This document shows, one piece after another, positions 32,678 to 45,032 of a stretch of 64,000 bases of DNA. Source of the stretch: Diaporthe sp. PMI_573 (lineage: Eukaryota > Ascomycota > Sordariomycetes > Diaporthales > Diaporthaceae); NCBI GenBank assembly GCA_021399435.1, contig JAJTUP010000092.1, positions 170,391 to 234,390 of the forward strand, read 5' to 3'. Under the pieces are notes generated by a model. The model was not told where the DNA came from, made no database searches, and saw nothing but the letters and a program-made list of their open reading frames with translations. Numbering within the stretch: position 1 is the stretch's first letter; each line of letters opens with the position of its first letter. The position numbers and the translations under genes were made by a program.

Positions 32678-33937
32678 GGCGGCATGGCCAAGACAGAAGA
32701 ATAAACGTTAGGTCACGGTGGCAGACACCCGGCTCGAGTTCCAAAACTGAATGAAGAGGGAAGGCGGGAATACTAGTAAGGTAGAGAGGGGACGCGCAGC
32801 ACGAATGTGGCGGCGGATTATTGGATGATCGGCATTGTGGTTGCCCCAGCTGTCGCCTGCCTCTGGTTCGTCAGGCTTCTCTCTGCCTCTTAAGTGCCCG
32901 TGGCGTTGACCCCTCCTTCCTCCCTTCACCCCTCCAGCCATCTTCTCCGGGCGGCCGCCTGCGCCATTTCTTTAGCTACTGTAACCATACTCCGAAATGG
33001 CGCGGCGGGACCGGGTACCGGGGCAACGGGTTTGCTACGTCTCGACGGCTAGGACTACTAGCATCTTGAGTAGCTTAGGCTCAGACACTCACTATCCTCC
33101 GAGGTTCGGCATATCCTCCCGAGGGCGGTGAGCCCAAGAAACCTATCAAGAACCATTTCTCTGAACGTTGCAGCAGGACGCCCTCTTCCCGGCTGTTTCC
33201 GGATATGGACTCGCACTTGGACCTGCGCCGGCCCTTGCGCGACAAGGCAACGAAGAGGCGAGGCGAGTCGTCGGCCGGGACTGCAATGCCTGGACACGCC
33301 TATGGCAGCACGACAACGCCCTCATCCGGCTGCCTACCAAATTCCTGCTGAAACCGCGCGGGAGGCTTGCGTTGGCTCTAATTCTCGTCCTGTTGTTTGA
33401 GATCCACCGCGCGTGGAGGACAAAACAAGGCCGGTTCTTGACTTTGGTCTTTCTTGGCTGTGAATGGGGCTTGATGCCGCCGGTGTGTGTGCATCTATCA
33501 CCGGTATTACCAGAACCACCAACGCGGATGGTGAAGACTTTGGCACAGTTGGGATACCTTAATGGCATCCTTACGTTAACAGCGCTGTAGCTGCCTGAGC
33601 CTCATCTGCGGCATTGTCATGAGAGGCACGAGACCCTAGGCAGCACCTATCTGTTGGATTTACGGTGCTCGTACAGGGGTGTTTAAGATGGTGTGGGGGA
33701 GTGGGTAATCACGACCTACTATCACAGCATGCTAGGTTTTATATCTTTGGTAACTTTATTATTTTGCGACGCTTCAATTCTGCATAACATCTACGCCGAG
33801 TGCTGGCAGATTATGGGGACGATGGGTAAAGTCCGATGAATTGACTTAACGACATAATCGTGACTGCTGTCTTTACTCCAGCCCCAAACTTGACTGTCGA
33901 TCGCCTCCTTGAGAAAGTCTAGCCCTCTTTGTACTTC
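32678..33937. other. Upstream region of the NACHT gene; no recognised gene
   Basis: GC-rich at 33000-33600, where 140-codon frames overlap on both strands at 33146-33590. Neither has a recognisable motif, and long antiparallel frames are expected in GC-rich DNA. 33600-33937 holds nothing notable. Confidence 0.4.
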
Positions 33938-36429
33938 TCAGCGGGAAGCTATCGCCCTACGTCTTGCAATCGCCCGACCAAATGCGTCGATTATAGGCCG
34001 ATACAACTTGTCCGGATCACGGTAGGTCAAGAGTGACTCCTCTCGGATGGGAAATAGAATGTCTCGCAGCTCTTCGGCCACCCCTTTAAGGTCCTCAAAC
34101 TCTGCGGGGAACTCGGCAAGAATGGCTCTGAATGCCTTCTTATCTATATGCCCTTGTTTGGTATCCGCTATTTGGGTGTAACTCCCGCAATACCAACCCC
34201 GAAGCCGGCTTTTGTCCGGCAAACTGCGACTAGATTGTTGATGTCTAATGACCACCCAGAGGAAGACATAGAAGAACGCCTCTAGGTTATGACGGTATGT
34301 ATGTGAGCCCCCTTTGAGGACCTCGATTGCCATAAACTCCATGGTTCTAGTTTGATGCCTTGCTTCGCTCGGACCACCGTCAAGCCCTTTCGCTAGGTCT
34401 AAGTTGATGAGCATGCCTTTGGGATCTACTTTGCGCACCGCATCTGTGATGATTATGTTGTTTTCCGAGATGTCGCGGTGAAGTATCTTTCCATCATGGT
34501 ACAGGGATCTATGCGCCTTAACAAAATTGCGACACGCCTCGAGTAATTCTTCTGCAGTGGCGAACTTGTGAATTGTCCGTCCGGGAGGGGAAATGACAAG
34601 ACAGGAGAATATCCGATTCTCGAACGATCTGTCGTTTCGAACGTCAGTTGCCGTGAGGCTATTTGCTTTCAGCTTTTCGTCGGTGCGACTGCTCACGCCT
34701 GTATTTGCACCATCAATCTGCATACTAACCGGACTTGTGGTGTCTGATTGCGTGCGACCTCCTGACTTAGACCTCTTCGCTGGGGGTGCTGGAAACCTTT
34801 CGCCACGACTCTTCCGTTTCTGCCCAGAGGATGACGTGAGGGGAGTCAGGCTGATCCCAGACGCGTTTGTGACCACGCCACTTTGAGTTCTTGAATGGCT
34901 ATTGTTGATTAAATCTCTCCCAGCCGATCTGAACGTCTGGGGCTTCACAAATCGCTATCCTTGTCGTATGTCAGCTATGGTGTCCAGATCCTGGTGGCCG
35001 AACAGCTTTGCGACACCCCACACGTTCCTTCCTTTAGCAAGCTTCAAAAGCTCTCCCTCCGCCCGTCTCCTGTCCGATCGCCAGGCGAATTTAACAACAT
35101 ATTCCCACTGCTCCGAACCCTGCCTCTTCGCCCGATAGCAAGTGGTTCCGCGGCATACAATGGCTCGCTGAAATGCGATTGGCTTCTCTTCAAGGTAGAG
35201 GCGTTCCTCCTCTTTCTTCTGGGACCCCTTAAACTCGATGTATCTCCCAATGTCGTCCTCTTTGATGTAGGTATTTACACCTAGCTCTGGATCGCTTATC
35301 TGAGAGTTCCCGGCCATGATTTTGACGAAGCGACGCGGATCCTGGTGGATGTCAAAGGTTTTGCAGCTGTATAGTCCAGACCGGTCGAATAACCATAGTT
35401 CCATCACAGATCCGCGAATAAAGAAGCTGTGTAGGAATCGTCGCGTTGGTTGGCTGGCAAATACTTCTCGTGCGTGGCCGCAAAAGAAAAGTAACTCTTC
35501 AGTATATTTTCCTCGTATTTCGCTTTTCTTGAGCTCTCTAATAACCCGTACGTCCGCCCAACCGTATTTTCTGTCGTAGCAGGAATCGCCAGAAAGCACT
35601 AAGAAGAGGTCTGGCTTTCGCTTGAAGTCAGAGCCAGCCAGTAGCCGATGGGGAGATGCAGAGAATGTGCTGCGTCCTCCTTGAAGGTATTTGGACTGAA
35701 AGTCCCAGAACCAGTCCAAAGAGGCATCCTGGGATGGAGGTTGTGGGTACTCTGTCCAGCGGCCATTTACAAACTGCGGGTTTGCCCTCTCAGCGATCTG
35801 ATCCGATTTGCTTGACCACTCCTTCCCTTCGAAGTAATTCTTGTAGAAGCCCTCCGTGTCCTTGTATACGCAGCCATTGATCTCTTGAAGTATGCGCAAG
35901 TCAATGTCATCGTGGGTCTATTCGTTGGCTCGCTGAGAAGAAGAGGTGGATTTGAAAGGTGTATCAAGGAGGAGTTTGTCAAATACAATAGGAGGGGTAG
36001 ATTCGGTGACGGCGTTGTAAACTTGATCCCAGATAAGCGCATCGTCGGGATTGTCGGCGAGGGCTGCATTTAAGAGCGGTTTGATGCGATCGAAGTTGAA
36101 GTTGTCGGAGTTGACTGTAAAATTGAGCGTTGACAGATCGCTTCGGAGGGTGCCATAGCCTGTCTTCAAACGTAGAAGACGAGTGATGGGGAGGAGTTGG
36201 AGTGCTGATAGAAGACTCAATACAAGATCCTGCACATCTGTACACTCGGTTAGATAAGCACTCCAGCAACGACGGTCCGTCTACCTTCTTGACCGAGCTG
36301 ACCCAGCGCGTCCGATGAGCAAGAGACGCCCCGGCGTTTACAGACCGAATTGAAAAAGGTGCGAAAAGCATCAAGGCCTTCCTCAATAGAATTGTTTTCG
36401 ATAATCGTTAACCGAGGCTAATATGCCAT
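33938..36429 (-). pseudogene. FunK1-type fungal protein kinase, full length but with three TAG codons
   Basis: Exon 1 (36285-36429) and exon 2 (33938-36237), with a 47-bp intron (GTAGAC...TGTACAG), give exactly 815 codons in one frame. The only defects are TAG at 36420-36418, 35920-35918 and 34957-34955. Each fits CAG or TGG changed by one C:G to T:A transition. No frameshift occurs. The family N-terminal region is present (GLDAFRTFFNSVCKRRG, LSLLSALQLLP, TLRSDLSTLNF, FDRIKPLL). Near the C terminus is the kinase core, with HRDISENNII as catalytic loop and LINLDLAKG where FunK1 proteins have LIDLDLAK, an Asp-to-Asn change at the metal-binding position (also G to A). A basic nuclear-type stretch (PPAKRSKSGG) lies between. 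FunK1 kinases are a large fungal family of uncertain role. Confidence 0.88.
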
Positions 36430-36479
36430 GGCGACAAGCCCTGCCTCTGATATTCTAGATGATTTCGTCCTGTTCGTTG

Positions 36480-36740
36480 CTACAGAACTGCGTTTAAGAG
36501 CGGTTTGATGCGGTCGAAGTTGAAGTCGTCGGAGGTGATTGCAGAGATGAGTCTGAAGAGATCGCTTTGAAGGGTGCTGTGAACTATCCTTGAAGGCAGC
36601 TGACGGACCTCAGGAAGGTTTCGCAGAGCGTACAGGAGATCGAGAGCGAGATTCTGGAGATCTGCATAATTTTGCAGACCGAATTAAAAGCAGCGTGGAA
36701 GGCGTCGTGGAAGTTGCGTTCCGTGATACCTGGTCTGTGC
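36480..36740 (-). pseudogene. Second FunK1 N-terminal fragment, next to the first
   Basis: The minus strand encodes HDAFHAAFNSVCK, a shifted LQNLALDLLYALRNLPEVRQ block and then DDFNFDRIKPLLNA before a stop. These correspond in order to the FunK1 N-terminal region of the neighbour (DAFRTFFNSVCK, LVLSLLSALQLLP, DNFNFDRIKPLLNA). The DNA at 36490-36580 matches 36070-36170 closely. It is a truncated paralogue in tandem, upstream of the longer copy. Confidence 0.75.
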
Positions 36741-39440
36741 GCAATTTCGGCCAAGCCACCCAGCTACCAACCGGAATATCCTGTCGGAATTATTTTAGGT
36801 TTGTCAGTTAGCCGACAACATCGCTCGATAAGTTTGCGTTGCTTACCCAACAAGAACCGCCAGCAGGAGCCGATGCCAGAAGACTAAGCTTTAGAACGAC
36901 AATGGATCAATTGCTCCCGGAGATGTTGCCGATGTGGGCGCTTGGGGGGATTCCATCTTGAAGTGGGGGAAGAGTGATGATCGGGACAGTCGAAAGCGAG
37001 GTCAAATGGTAGGAGTCACTTATATGGACCTTGAGGGCTGTTTGCAACGGCAACTGGATGTCAGATTCCACCTGACGGCTGGAGGAAGGTTCCACCTCAT
37101 GATACGCCCTTGGGCCGTGTATCTGCCCATCCACCAACCATCATGTAGGAGACGATAGGCCGAACTTAGGTTCAGAGGTGCAGATTCATGCAAGGCAGAA
37201 TGAAGTTGACGACGGACTGTTCAAGCTGACGCGGCGGACTTGTCCAGTGGTCAGCCCCGAGGGAAGAGAACAGGTGAGAAGGATTCCACACGAGATGGTC
37301 TATGATATCGGCGTATGAGGCATTTGCAGACGACTAAAAATACAAGTCCGGGAACTAGGCAGTTCTCGAAGTTTGAGCATGGGGACCTTGTCGGTGAAGC
37401 TTCAGACTTATATCCTGCTTGCAGCTGTCCCATTTGTCGCTGAGCTGGTGATCCACCAAGGGCTTCTCGGACTACCCAGCCAAACCCTTTTTCATTTTCA
37501 TCTCCAGCTTCGAAGTCTGCCTCAAACTTCCATGCCTATGGAACCCTGCAAGCAGAGCTGCTGCCTGGAACTCATCTATCTCTGATAACCTTCCCCGCGA
37601 GGATGCTGTGCATGAAAAAGCCGTGCTCAGCCCATCTTTGCGTGGCCCCTGAATCCTCCTTTAGCGCCACTCCTATGGTGGCATCCATGCCTAGCAAGGC
37701 AGCGAAGCCTTGCCACGCTAGCTGAACCTTCTAGCAAGCTACGCGAAGACTTGGGAAAGGTGGATTTAGGAGGCATGAGACCGGCGAGGGATCAATGAAA
37801 CGACCCGGCGAAGGGATTCCAGGGGGGCCCGAAGAGATGACGACAGGGAATCGATACAGGCAAAGCCTCTGAGGCTTGTTTTCTCAGCTCTTCATGTGGT
37901 GGCAGTATGGACGGCGTCAAAACGATTGGCTCTGGGCGATCTGCAAGGGCAAATGAGTCGTATGAAGGCCATGTCCCCTGGCATGCTGATGGCGTATTCA
38001 CACTAAGCCTCCGAGCTATATCCAGATCATTGACTCACACGGCAGATGGATTTAATGCCACGTCTGGATGCCTCCTTTCATGCGGGTGGCTCCTTTGGTC
38101 ACTCCGGTAAAGATGCCGTGAAGGAAACCAACCGGCCCCTGGACCGGCCATACATGTGAGCCCTTGCTTTACTAACTACTCAAGCGTTCCTCTCCAAGCG
38201 TTATTCATGCGTGTCGAACGTCAGACGGCGTGCTTCACACCTCTCAAATCAGGCTTCCCCTGCGCCATGGTGCCATTGTTCCTGTGCCGCGGTGAATGCT
38301 CAGCCAATTCCTTCCCCCCATCCCTCACTTTCCCCTTCCTCCTTCCCCACTCTCGTCTTTACCGAAATCTGACATTAATTTATGCACTAGATTAGACCGG
38401 CACTTTTGAAACGCGCGTCCCTAGTCCGTCGGTTGAGGAGCGAATTATTCTAGTGTTTGCGAGCTTGCATTGTGGCAATATTTGCGATCATCAGTCTAGG
38501 ACAGGCCAGGCAACTATGCGACTCTGTCTCCCTAGTCTTGTACCCCTTCCCTCGTGAACTTGGGCTTACAAGTCTCGGCTGCTGAAGTTATGATGGCCTG
38601 CACCGTTCTGCCTTGCCAACGTGATAGCGTACTGTTGATCTATTAAGGGGTAAGCTAGGCGATTGTGTGGTATTTGCATGGTAATGCCGACTGTCTGCCT
38701 GTTCCGCGATTTCTGCTGTCTATGGCTTATCATGAGCCTTCTTCGGAGTTCCATCTGCTTCTGTCTGAGCAGCTGTTTTGGTCTCTCCTGCGAGCGATAG
38801 GGCTTCTTTTATGAAAGAGACGAACGCAGCACATTTGTTCTATTTAGGAGTGAGTAGTTATGATGCTGGGACTAAATGAACTAGATAATCTGTCGTAGGT
38901 ATTAGTATTCCTATGCATGCGGAAAATTCTATAAACAATGAATAGTTTGGAGTTGGAAGCCTACGTGGGTTTAAAATGGTGGCTAGAAAAATATCCCTGC
39001 AGGCTTGTTTTCTAATTTGGGTTATGGCAACTTTAGCCGAGGAGGCAGAATGAGGCTCCTTGGCTGCGCCGCACTTACACACCATGCTCTCCCACTACTC
39101 CCGCTAAAGCAGCAACAGCTCCGGCCTACTCACGAATATGGTAATGTCCACTGTCGAGATTCGGATTTTGAAATGGGCTGTTTCTCAACCTATTATCCAA
39201 CTCCAACCCATGTGAGCCTTGTCCAACAGGAATTCAGGTCCCACTTACATTAGGATATACAGCCGCGGCCATTCCGACATCTCGCCATACTGCGCAACCG
39301 GCCAGCAGGCTGTGGCTTACAAGGCAACAGTCACAAAGCAAGCAGTTAGCTTTAGCAGTAAACCTATAGAAACATTTGCAAAGGACATGGCCAGCGTTTG
39401 TGTACTATATTCCCAAAAGGAATAATCCTGCAGAGACACT
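36741..39440. other. No recognised gene in 2.7 kb
   Basis: GC-balanced with only short frames (all under 85 codons) and no domain. A small hairpin, GCAAGGC-AGCGAA-GCCTTGC, lies at 37694-37713. It probably contains gene relics too decayed to name. Confidence 0.4.
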
Positions 39441-40119
39441 AATATCTAGGACTTAAATGATACTTGCTAAGTATTTTGGAGGGAGTCGAGCATAAAAAAC
39501 AAACGCGGCCATTTAAAATCTGCAAGCCACCCATTCTACCAAGCCGAGCCGTTCTATACTATAAAATGTCTTCTGGAATTTGTATACATAATCTACACAA
39601 ATCTAACCATACACTATTCCTTATTTAATGTTGCAAGTTAAGACTCTATCGTAAAACACATAAAAGCTGATTGGTTTAAAGGGTAGGCCCAAGGTACTCT
39701 AAGGCTTTAGCGAAACGGCATCTTTGCTCTGTCACTATACGGTCTATCTTTTAATTGCTTGGCAAGATTTTATCTCACGGTGTTCGGAGTTTTGATGCCA
39801 TAGCACAACATATTTACGCGTATTTAGGAGAAATGCAGCAGGTACTGTATTAAATTTTACATAAAATGGCATAGCCGGTCTGGATAAGGTATACCTTAGT
39901 GACTCTAAAACTCCTCGCTATAAGTTTAGCGTATGCTGGACGGCAAGGAAAAACCCTAGCCTTGTAGACTTTATTAAGACAGCATTTTTATTGTCTAGGA
40001 CTAGCTAACACAAATGTCAAATATGGCGCACTAGGCCTTCTATGCTGTTGCCAAGCATTTATACGTGCCTTTTAGCCACTTATAGGCATAGGAGAGTGTA
40101 TATTAGAAACAGGCCTAGA

Positions 40120-40518
40120 ATGGAGAGAAAGCTCAAAGCTCTGTATAGCGGGGCCCATCAAGATGCTAATAATCGTGAGCGAGACCTGGAGGCCTTACGC
40201 TGCCACATATGAGAGCTTAGGGATCAGATCAGCGAATATACAATCCGGACTAAAGAGCTTAAGACAGAGCAGCAGCAAGAGAAGACTGCACAGTATAAAC
40301 TCTTTCGTACAGGAGAAAATGTACTAAAAGTCCAAGCTTATTATTATCAAGTCATCTACATAATCTCTCCAAATGAGTCAGCGCTTTCTATTCCGGAAGT
40401 CCTGGTGTCCAATATTAAGGCCTGCAATACAAGTAAGTACAAGTTCTCGACTACCAAAGGAATTTATTTCACCAGCAGGAGGCACAACCAAAGGCACTTG
40501 AAGTACAAAATGTCGTAA
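40120..40518 (+). pseudogene. Coiled-coil protein fragment with one nonsense codon, unrecognised
   Basis: 133 codons in one frame from the ATG at 40120 to TAA at 40516, broken only by TGA at 40210-40212, which is CGA after one C-to-T change. The protein is charged and helical (NNRERDLEALRCH, then RDQISEYTIRTKELKTEQQQ) with coiled-coil spacing. It then turns into a Tyr-rich segment (VQAYYYQVIYIISPN). It could be from a retroelement or a host gene; I cannot assign it. It survives in an otherwise AT-degraded stretch. Confidence 0.45.
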
Positions 40519-41765
40519 TTAAAGCAACCCCCTCGTTGTGTCTTGCGCGGTTATGCTGCAGTAGTCTAAGACTGTTACTTGAGGTCTCGGCAAGGATCAA
40601 AAGTTAAATGAGTAAATAAAAGATGCTAAACTATAAAGAGCCGTTCCATTGGCATTAAGGGAGGGGCCAAAAGAGTTAGATTACAGTTTTATATCTTCAA
40701 AACATCGACCAGTATTTAGTATTCTCAGTCTTACTCAAGTTACATACCCCCAGACACAGGATGGCTCTATCACTCCGTGCAAGAACCAAAGGGTAAGAAC
40801 AAATAGAGCAATATAGGTCGAAGGGCCAAGTAGGTCCAGCTTGCGTTTCAAAAGGGCCTGGCGAAGCTTAATTAAGCAAGTCTTCTGCGCGTTGTTAACG
40901 TTAATAAATATCTTAAAGACAAGTTGCTGGGCAAACACGATAACGGAGTTAAGCATTACGCGCTAAGTATAATGAGTGGAAAAGCAGCATATATACCTCT
41001 TGATTCCGATCTATTACTATACTCTTTTGCATATAGTAAGACTTCTAGTCTCTTGTAATATAAGGTTTATTATATCAGGAGGAGACTGGAAAGATAAAAC
41101 GATCCGGAGTAATACGTGTACTGTAGCTTTTAAAATACTCTTAGTCAAATAGCATGACCTCTAATATAGAGTTAATTCTTCTTAGAACAATGTTCAGCTT
41201 ATACTAACAGGTGGAAGGCCGACATACTTTGTTCTACAAGTACATTTAAATCCTAGCCCGTTAAATACCCTACTAATGCGTATCGGGAATTTGGAGAAAT
41301 GTCTGCACGTAGGCTGGGTATACAGTACATGCTATTAGCTCCATCAATGATTGGTCATAAATGTTGGCAGTTGGGCCCCTTTTTGCCCTTCTACGCTGAC
41401 AAGGCGCACAGCATTTCAAGACAGGGAGCCTGGAGTGGTCTGAGACACCTTCATTAAAGTAGGTCTGATGGAGCGGATAGTTTATAAATAAAACAGTCAA
41501 CATTTACTAGTCAAACATCTCCACGATTTTAATCTAGTCACCAGCCAATTCCGGAGACTGTTGGGAAATAACATGCACAAACGTAACTCTAGTGCTTAAA
41601 GGGGTATTTCTGTCTTGTAAGGATCTCTGTTGGAACAAGAACTGATGGATAACCACAGAACTAGAAGTAGAACGCGCCCGCACCTGAGCCCTCGAGGTTG
41701 CTTTGGGTGAGGTGCAAGAAGAATTAAGACGCTAGCGCAGGAAGTCTGCGTCTTCAAGGAGGCTT

Positions 41766-41927
41766 TGCGATAAGGTAAAGAAGATATGTGATAAGTTGGA
41801 ATGCAGTCGGGATTATTGGAGACATTATTGTGAGGAGGCTGAACGAGATCGAAATTATTGGAAAAGGATGTATGAATGCCTGCGACGCGAGCGAGGCAGG
41901 GTGAGCAGGAGGGATAGGATAGACTAA
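41766..41927 (+). pseudogene. Short coiled-coil-like fragment, unrecognised
   Basis: A 53-codon open stretch ending in TAA at 41925. It contains CDKVKKICDKLECSRDYWRH and AERDRNYWKRMYECLRRERG, with repeated (D/N)YW units about 16 residues apart. It looks coding in style, with a pattern related to the charged helices of the frame at 40120. Too short to classify. Confidence 0.3.
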
Positions 41928-43533
41928 AGAGTGACGAGAAAGAAGCCACAACGGGATCCAATGGAATTTGCGAGCTGGTACTATACGCCTTCTAGTCGAC
42001 AATGACACACTTTCACCATCTTCTCTAGGTCACATATTCGGGTCCTGCTAAAGCAGTCCCTAAGGAAATATTCGACCCTTCTTGATCTATTCACTCATTC
42101 CTGTCGGCCGAAAACGTAAGGAGACTACACCCCTAATCAATGATTATGAAAATAGCACTTATCGTGTTGAGCACACTTACCGCTCTACTCGGGATGGTTT
42201 CTCGCCTGGCTGTCTTCTGCACTTAAATGGAATGGTACGTGTTGCTCCTATTCTAGTTTGCGTATACTCAGCCATTACGTTGCTCCTTTATTTGACTATA
42301 AACTCTTTCGAGTCAAGATTTACTACTTGTCTCAAGTATCTTGTTTCATTATTATATTTTACTGCACGACCCTTTTTACTGCTTTTACTGTGTCCAATAC
42401 CTACCTCGAAAATAACGACCGTGTAACAGCAGACCACACGAAATGACCATTGACCCACCTGTTCCAGGTGCATTTGACAGACATGGAATTGCCTGCCAAG
42501 GCGGTATGCGAAAACACGAGATTCTAAAGCAGCGAACGCCTCAAACGTCAAGTCCCATTATGAGATGAAAAGAAAAGAAATAGGCTGCGCAGGGGTGGTG
42601 TGTCCCTACCCAGGATGTAGGGGTCCCCTGTTGGCCATCTGCGGTGTAAGTGGTTCGTGCAGAGTGCGTCGTAATGACTGTCCAGGGAGAAAAGTGGCGT
42701 AAAGTGGCGTGCTAGGGCAGGAGGACGGCCAATGAGATTGGTGAAATCCTAGCCAATCAAAGGTCAATTATCCTTGACCTTCCAAATCATAGTTTTTTGA
42801 CCGGGCTAGGGTTTTGAAATACTGTGGAGCAAAAGTGGTGATTTGGTCAAGCTGAGCCAATCATGCTCAGACAGCAAGACTGACTCTAGTGCTCGGTATC
42901 CAAGCCAACTCTGTAGAGGGTTGCAAGCGGAGAGTCGTCAACAAAAGTCCTCAGCGAAATCCGGAGACATTGTATCAGGACGACTTAGTTGCTGGTAAAA
43001 GCAATGGGAGCGGGTACCGCACATTAGGACAAGAGTTAACTTCGGGCAGCGGTACCTTCTTCCGCCGCGACATCAAAGTCGTCAAGCTCTAGACTGGCAG
43101 CCATATATGCGAATATCCAAAATACAATGGGAAGAGCTATTTAAGACCTGAGCATTTAATTAAGGCACTATATTATGTAAATATAAAGCAAAGTGTTAGC
43201 TAGAATGTGGGATACTAAGGTGAAATCTATATAAGAGTTTTGCAAGCAATATTATTTAATACCCAAACAATGTCGACTACTGTGGGAGAAAGAGAGAAGA
43301 CACTTCTCCGGCTTCTTTGTCCTATTCTCATTCTCACCACACTATTTCCTAAGTATAAAGGTATCTGAATTAAAAATAAGCATTTGTTATGCTGCAAGAT
43401 GGCCGACGACATGCCAATTGGCTGCTTGCTCAGTATTATATACTCGACGATCTCTATATTGCTATTCTTCCTATAGTAGACGAGATCCTCTTTGGTGGCG
43501 ATTCTTAGGTTACGCGCCGAAAATAGGATATAC

Positions 43534-44066
43534 TGTTAAACAGAAACGCTCATCAGGGTGTTAGTACTTAATACTGCACGCAAGGAGTTACCCTAGACTT
43601 AGCACTAGAATTTTCTCTATATGCCAATAGGGCATACACGCTAGGAGATAAGTTTGGTGGCCGTAAGTCAATTTTTTGAGCTGTTATAAGACCCTAACTT
43701 CGTACCTCTGCATTCCCCTTATTTCTTATCTAAAAAGTATATAAACTAGTTTATTAGATAGCCTGATTTCTAAAGTTTACCTGTATTTAGTTTGGTTACT
43801 ATTAGGGTTAGGGTTGGCTGGTTATTTATAACCAAAGATGGTAGGTCTAAAGGGCAAATTTTCTGGCCTTGCCATTCTTGCACCAGAGCCAACCCATGCG
43901 TGCCCGCGGGTAAGACAATATTGGAGGGACTGTAAGGAGGGCTGACAGAAGCCTACTTAAATTTAATACAAAGTTGTCCAGACCATTCTCAACCGTCCTA
44001 ATTTGCCTTAGTGCACCCTACTGCGACCCTACCGATAAAACACACTGCTGAAGGCACAATCTTTCA
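43534..44066. repeat. 533-bp LTR-like repeat, copy 2
   Basis: It matches 6645-7177 over its length, with mainly C/T and G/A differences. It starts TGTTAAACAG. No clear 5-bp target duplication is seen on this copy. A 418-bp hAT-type MITE is inserted exactly at its right edge, which may hide the original border. Confidence 0.6.
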
Positions 44067-44074
44067 GATGTATC

Positions 44075-44492
44075 CAGAGTTGTGACAGTTTAGTATACAA
44101 ATCAGGTATACAGGTATACAACTTTTTAAATGCATTTTAAAATATAAAATAAAACTACTATATTTCTATAACCTATATTACGTGATAGATCTCTCAAAGA
44201 AATTTATAATAATATATTCTTTTTCCGGGTTAGGGTATAGTAATAGGGGTATTGACAGGGGTTAAAGTTATAGAGTTTTTGTATGCCTAGACCCAAATTT
44301 TAGCTGATTTTTACCCCCCTATAATCTGGCCCTACTCAACCCCTAACCTTTAGAATAAAATATTACTAAATCTAGTATATTATTTTAACCCCTGTTCTCT
44401 ATATTACTTAGTCTTTAAATTAATTATACAAAGAAATAAATGAGGTTAAAAAAGTTGTATACCTGTTGTATACTAAAGTTGTCAATACTCTG
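44075..44492. mobile_element. 418-bp non-autonomous hAT element (MITE)
   Basis: It is flanked by a perfect 8-bp target duplication, GATGTATC (44067-44074 and 44493-44500). The inverted ends start CAGAGTTGT and extend about 50 bp imperfectly, including repeats of CAGGTATACA. There is no coding capacity. Its ends resemble the start of the large RIP-damaged hAT at 44747 (also CAGAGTTGT, with AGGTATACA repeats), so it is probably a deletion derivative of that family. Confidence 0.85.
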
Positions 44493-44500
44493 GATGTATC

Positions 44501-44738
44501 CTACTAAGCTGTATGCTATAATTATCCTAGTCTGGGATCCTAAAGCCACGTTACTACTTTAAGTAATTCTAAAATACCGCTTTGTAGAAACTATAAGTGA
44601 TTAATATAAGACTTTAATTACACAGTATAGTACCCAAGTTTTGATTATAGTAATAGCCTTAACAGTAGAATTGACGTATTTTATTCTAATGTAGTGTAAG
44701 CCTAGGAGAGTCTCCCTTTAGGAACACTAGGACTAGCT
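44501..44738. other. Short AT-rich spacer between the MITE and the large hAT
   Basis: The plus strand reads VWDPKATLLL and other fragments that may be retroelement coding debris. It is too short to assign. Confidence 0.3.
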
Positions 44739-44757
44739 GTAGCACCCAGAGTTGTAA

Positions 44758-44942
44758 ATATACAACATATATACAGGTATACAATATATACAGGTATACA
44801 GGTATACAATATATACATATATACATATATACAAATATACATATATACATATATATATATATACAAGACCTTAGATATACATATATACATATATACTTAT
44901 ATACTTGTATATATATATATATATAAGTATACAAGTATATAG
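44758..44942. repeat. TA-rich microsatellite in the hAT subterminal region
   Basis: Imperfect runs of ATATACA, AGGTATACA and (TA)n, with an internal inverted repeat near 44893-44940 (ACTTGTATATA...AGTATACAAGT). Repeats like these occur near hAT ends, but some expansion is plain microsatellite slippage. Confidence 0.7.
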
Positions 44943-45032
44943 ATAACTATTATATTTTTAAATTAATAAATTAAAATATTAATATTATAGTAGTTTAATA
45001 AACTAATAGAATAAACTAATAGATTAATATAT

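Larger units (their letters stand above)
39441..43533. other. AT-rich decayed region at the start of the RIP island
   Basis: The base composition falls sharply here. Two fragments still read like protein (listed separately at 40120 and 41766). A direct repeat of AAAGTGGCGT occurs at about 42693-42712. No inverted ends or LTR pairs were recognised. Confidence 0.45.

Noticed and set aside
33146..33590. Two antiparallel 140-codon frames
   Set aside because: They cover the same bases on opposite strands with no motif on either; treated as shadows of GC-rich sequence.
43534..44066. 5-bp target duplication for the second 533-bp repeat
   Set aside because: The flanks (TATAC on the left, GATGT on the right) do not match; not claimed.
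44758..44942. CRISPR-like or structured repeat array
   Set aside because: The units vary in length without spacers and the context is a eukaryotic transposon; this is a TA microsatellite.
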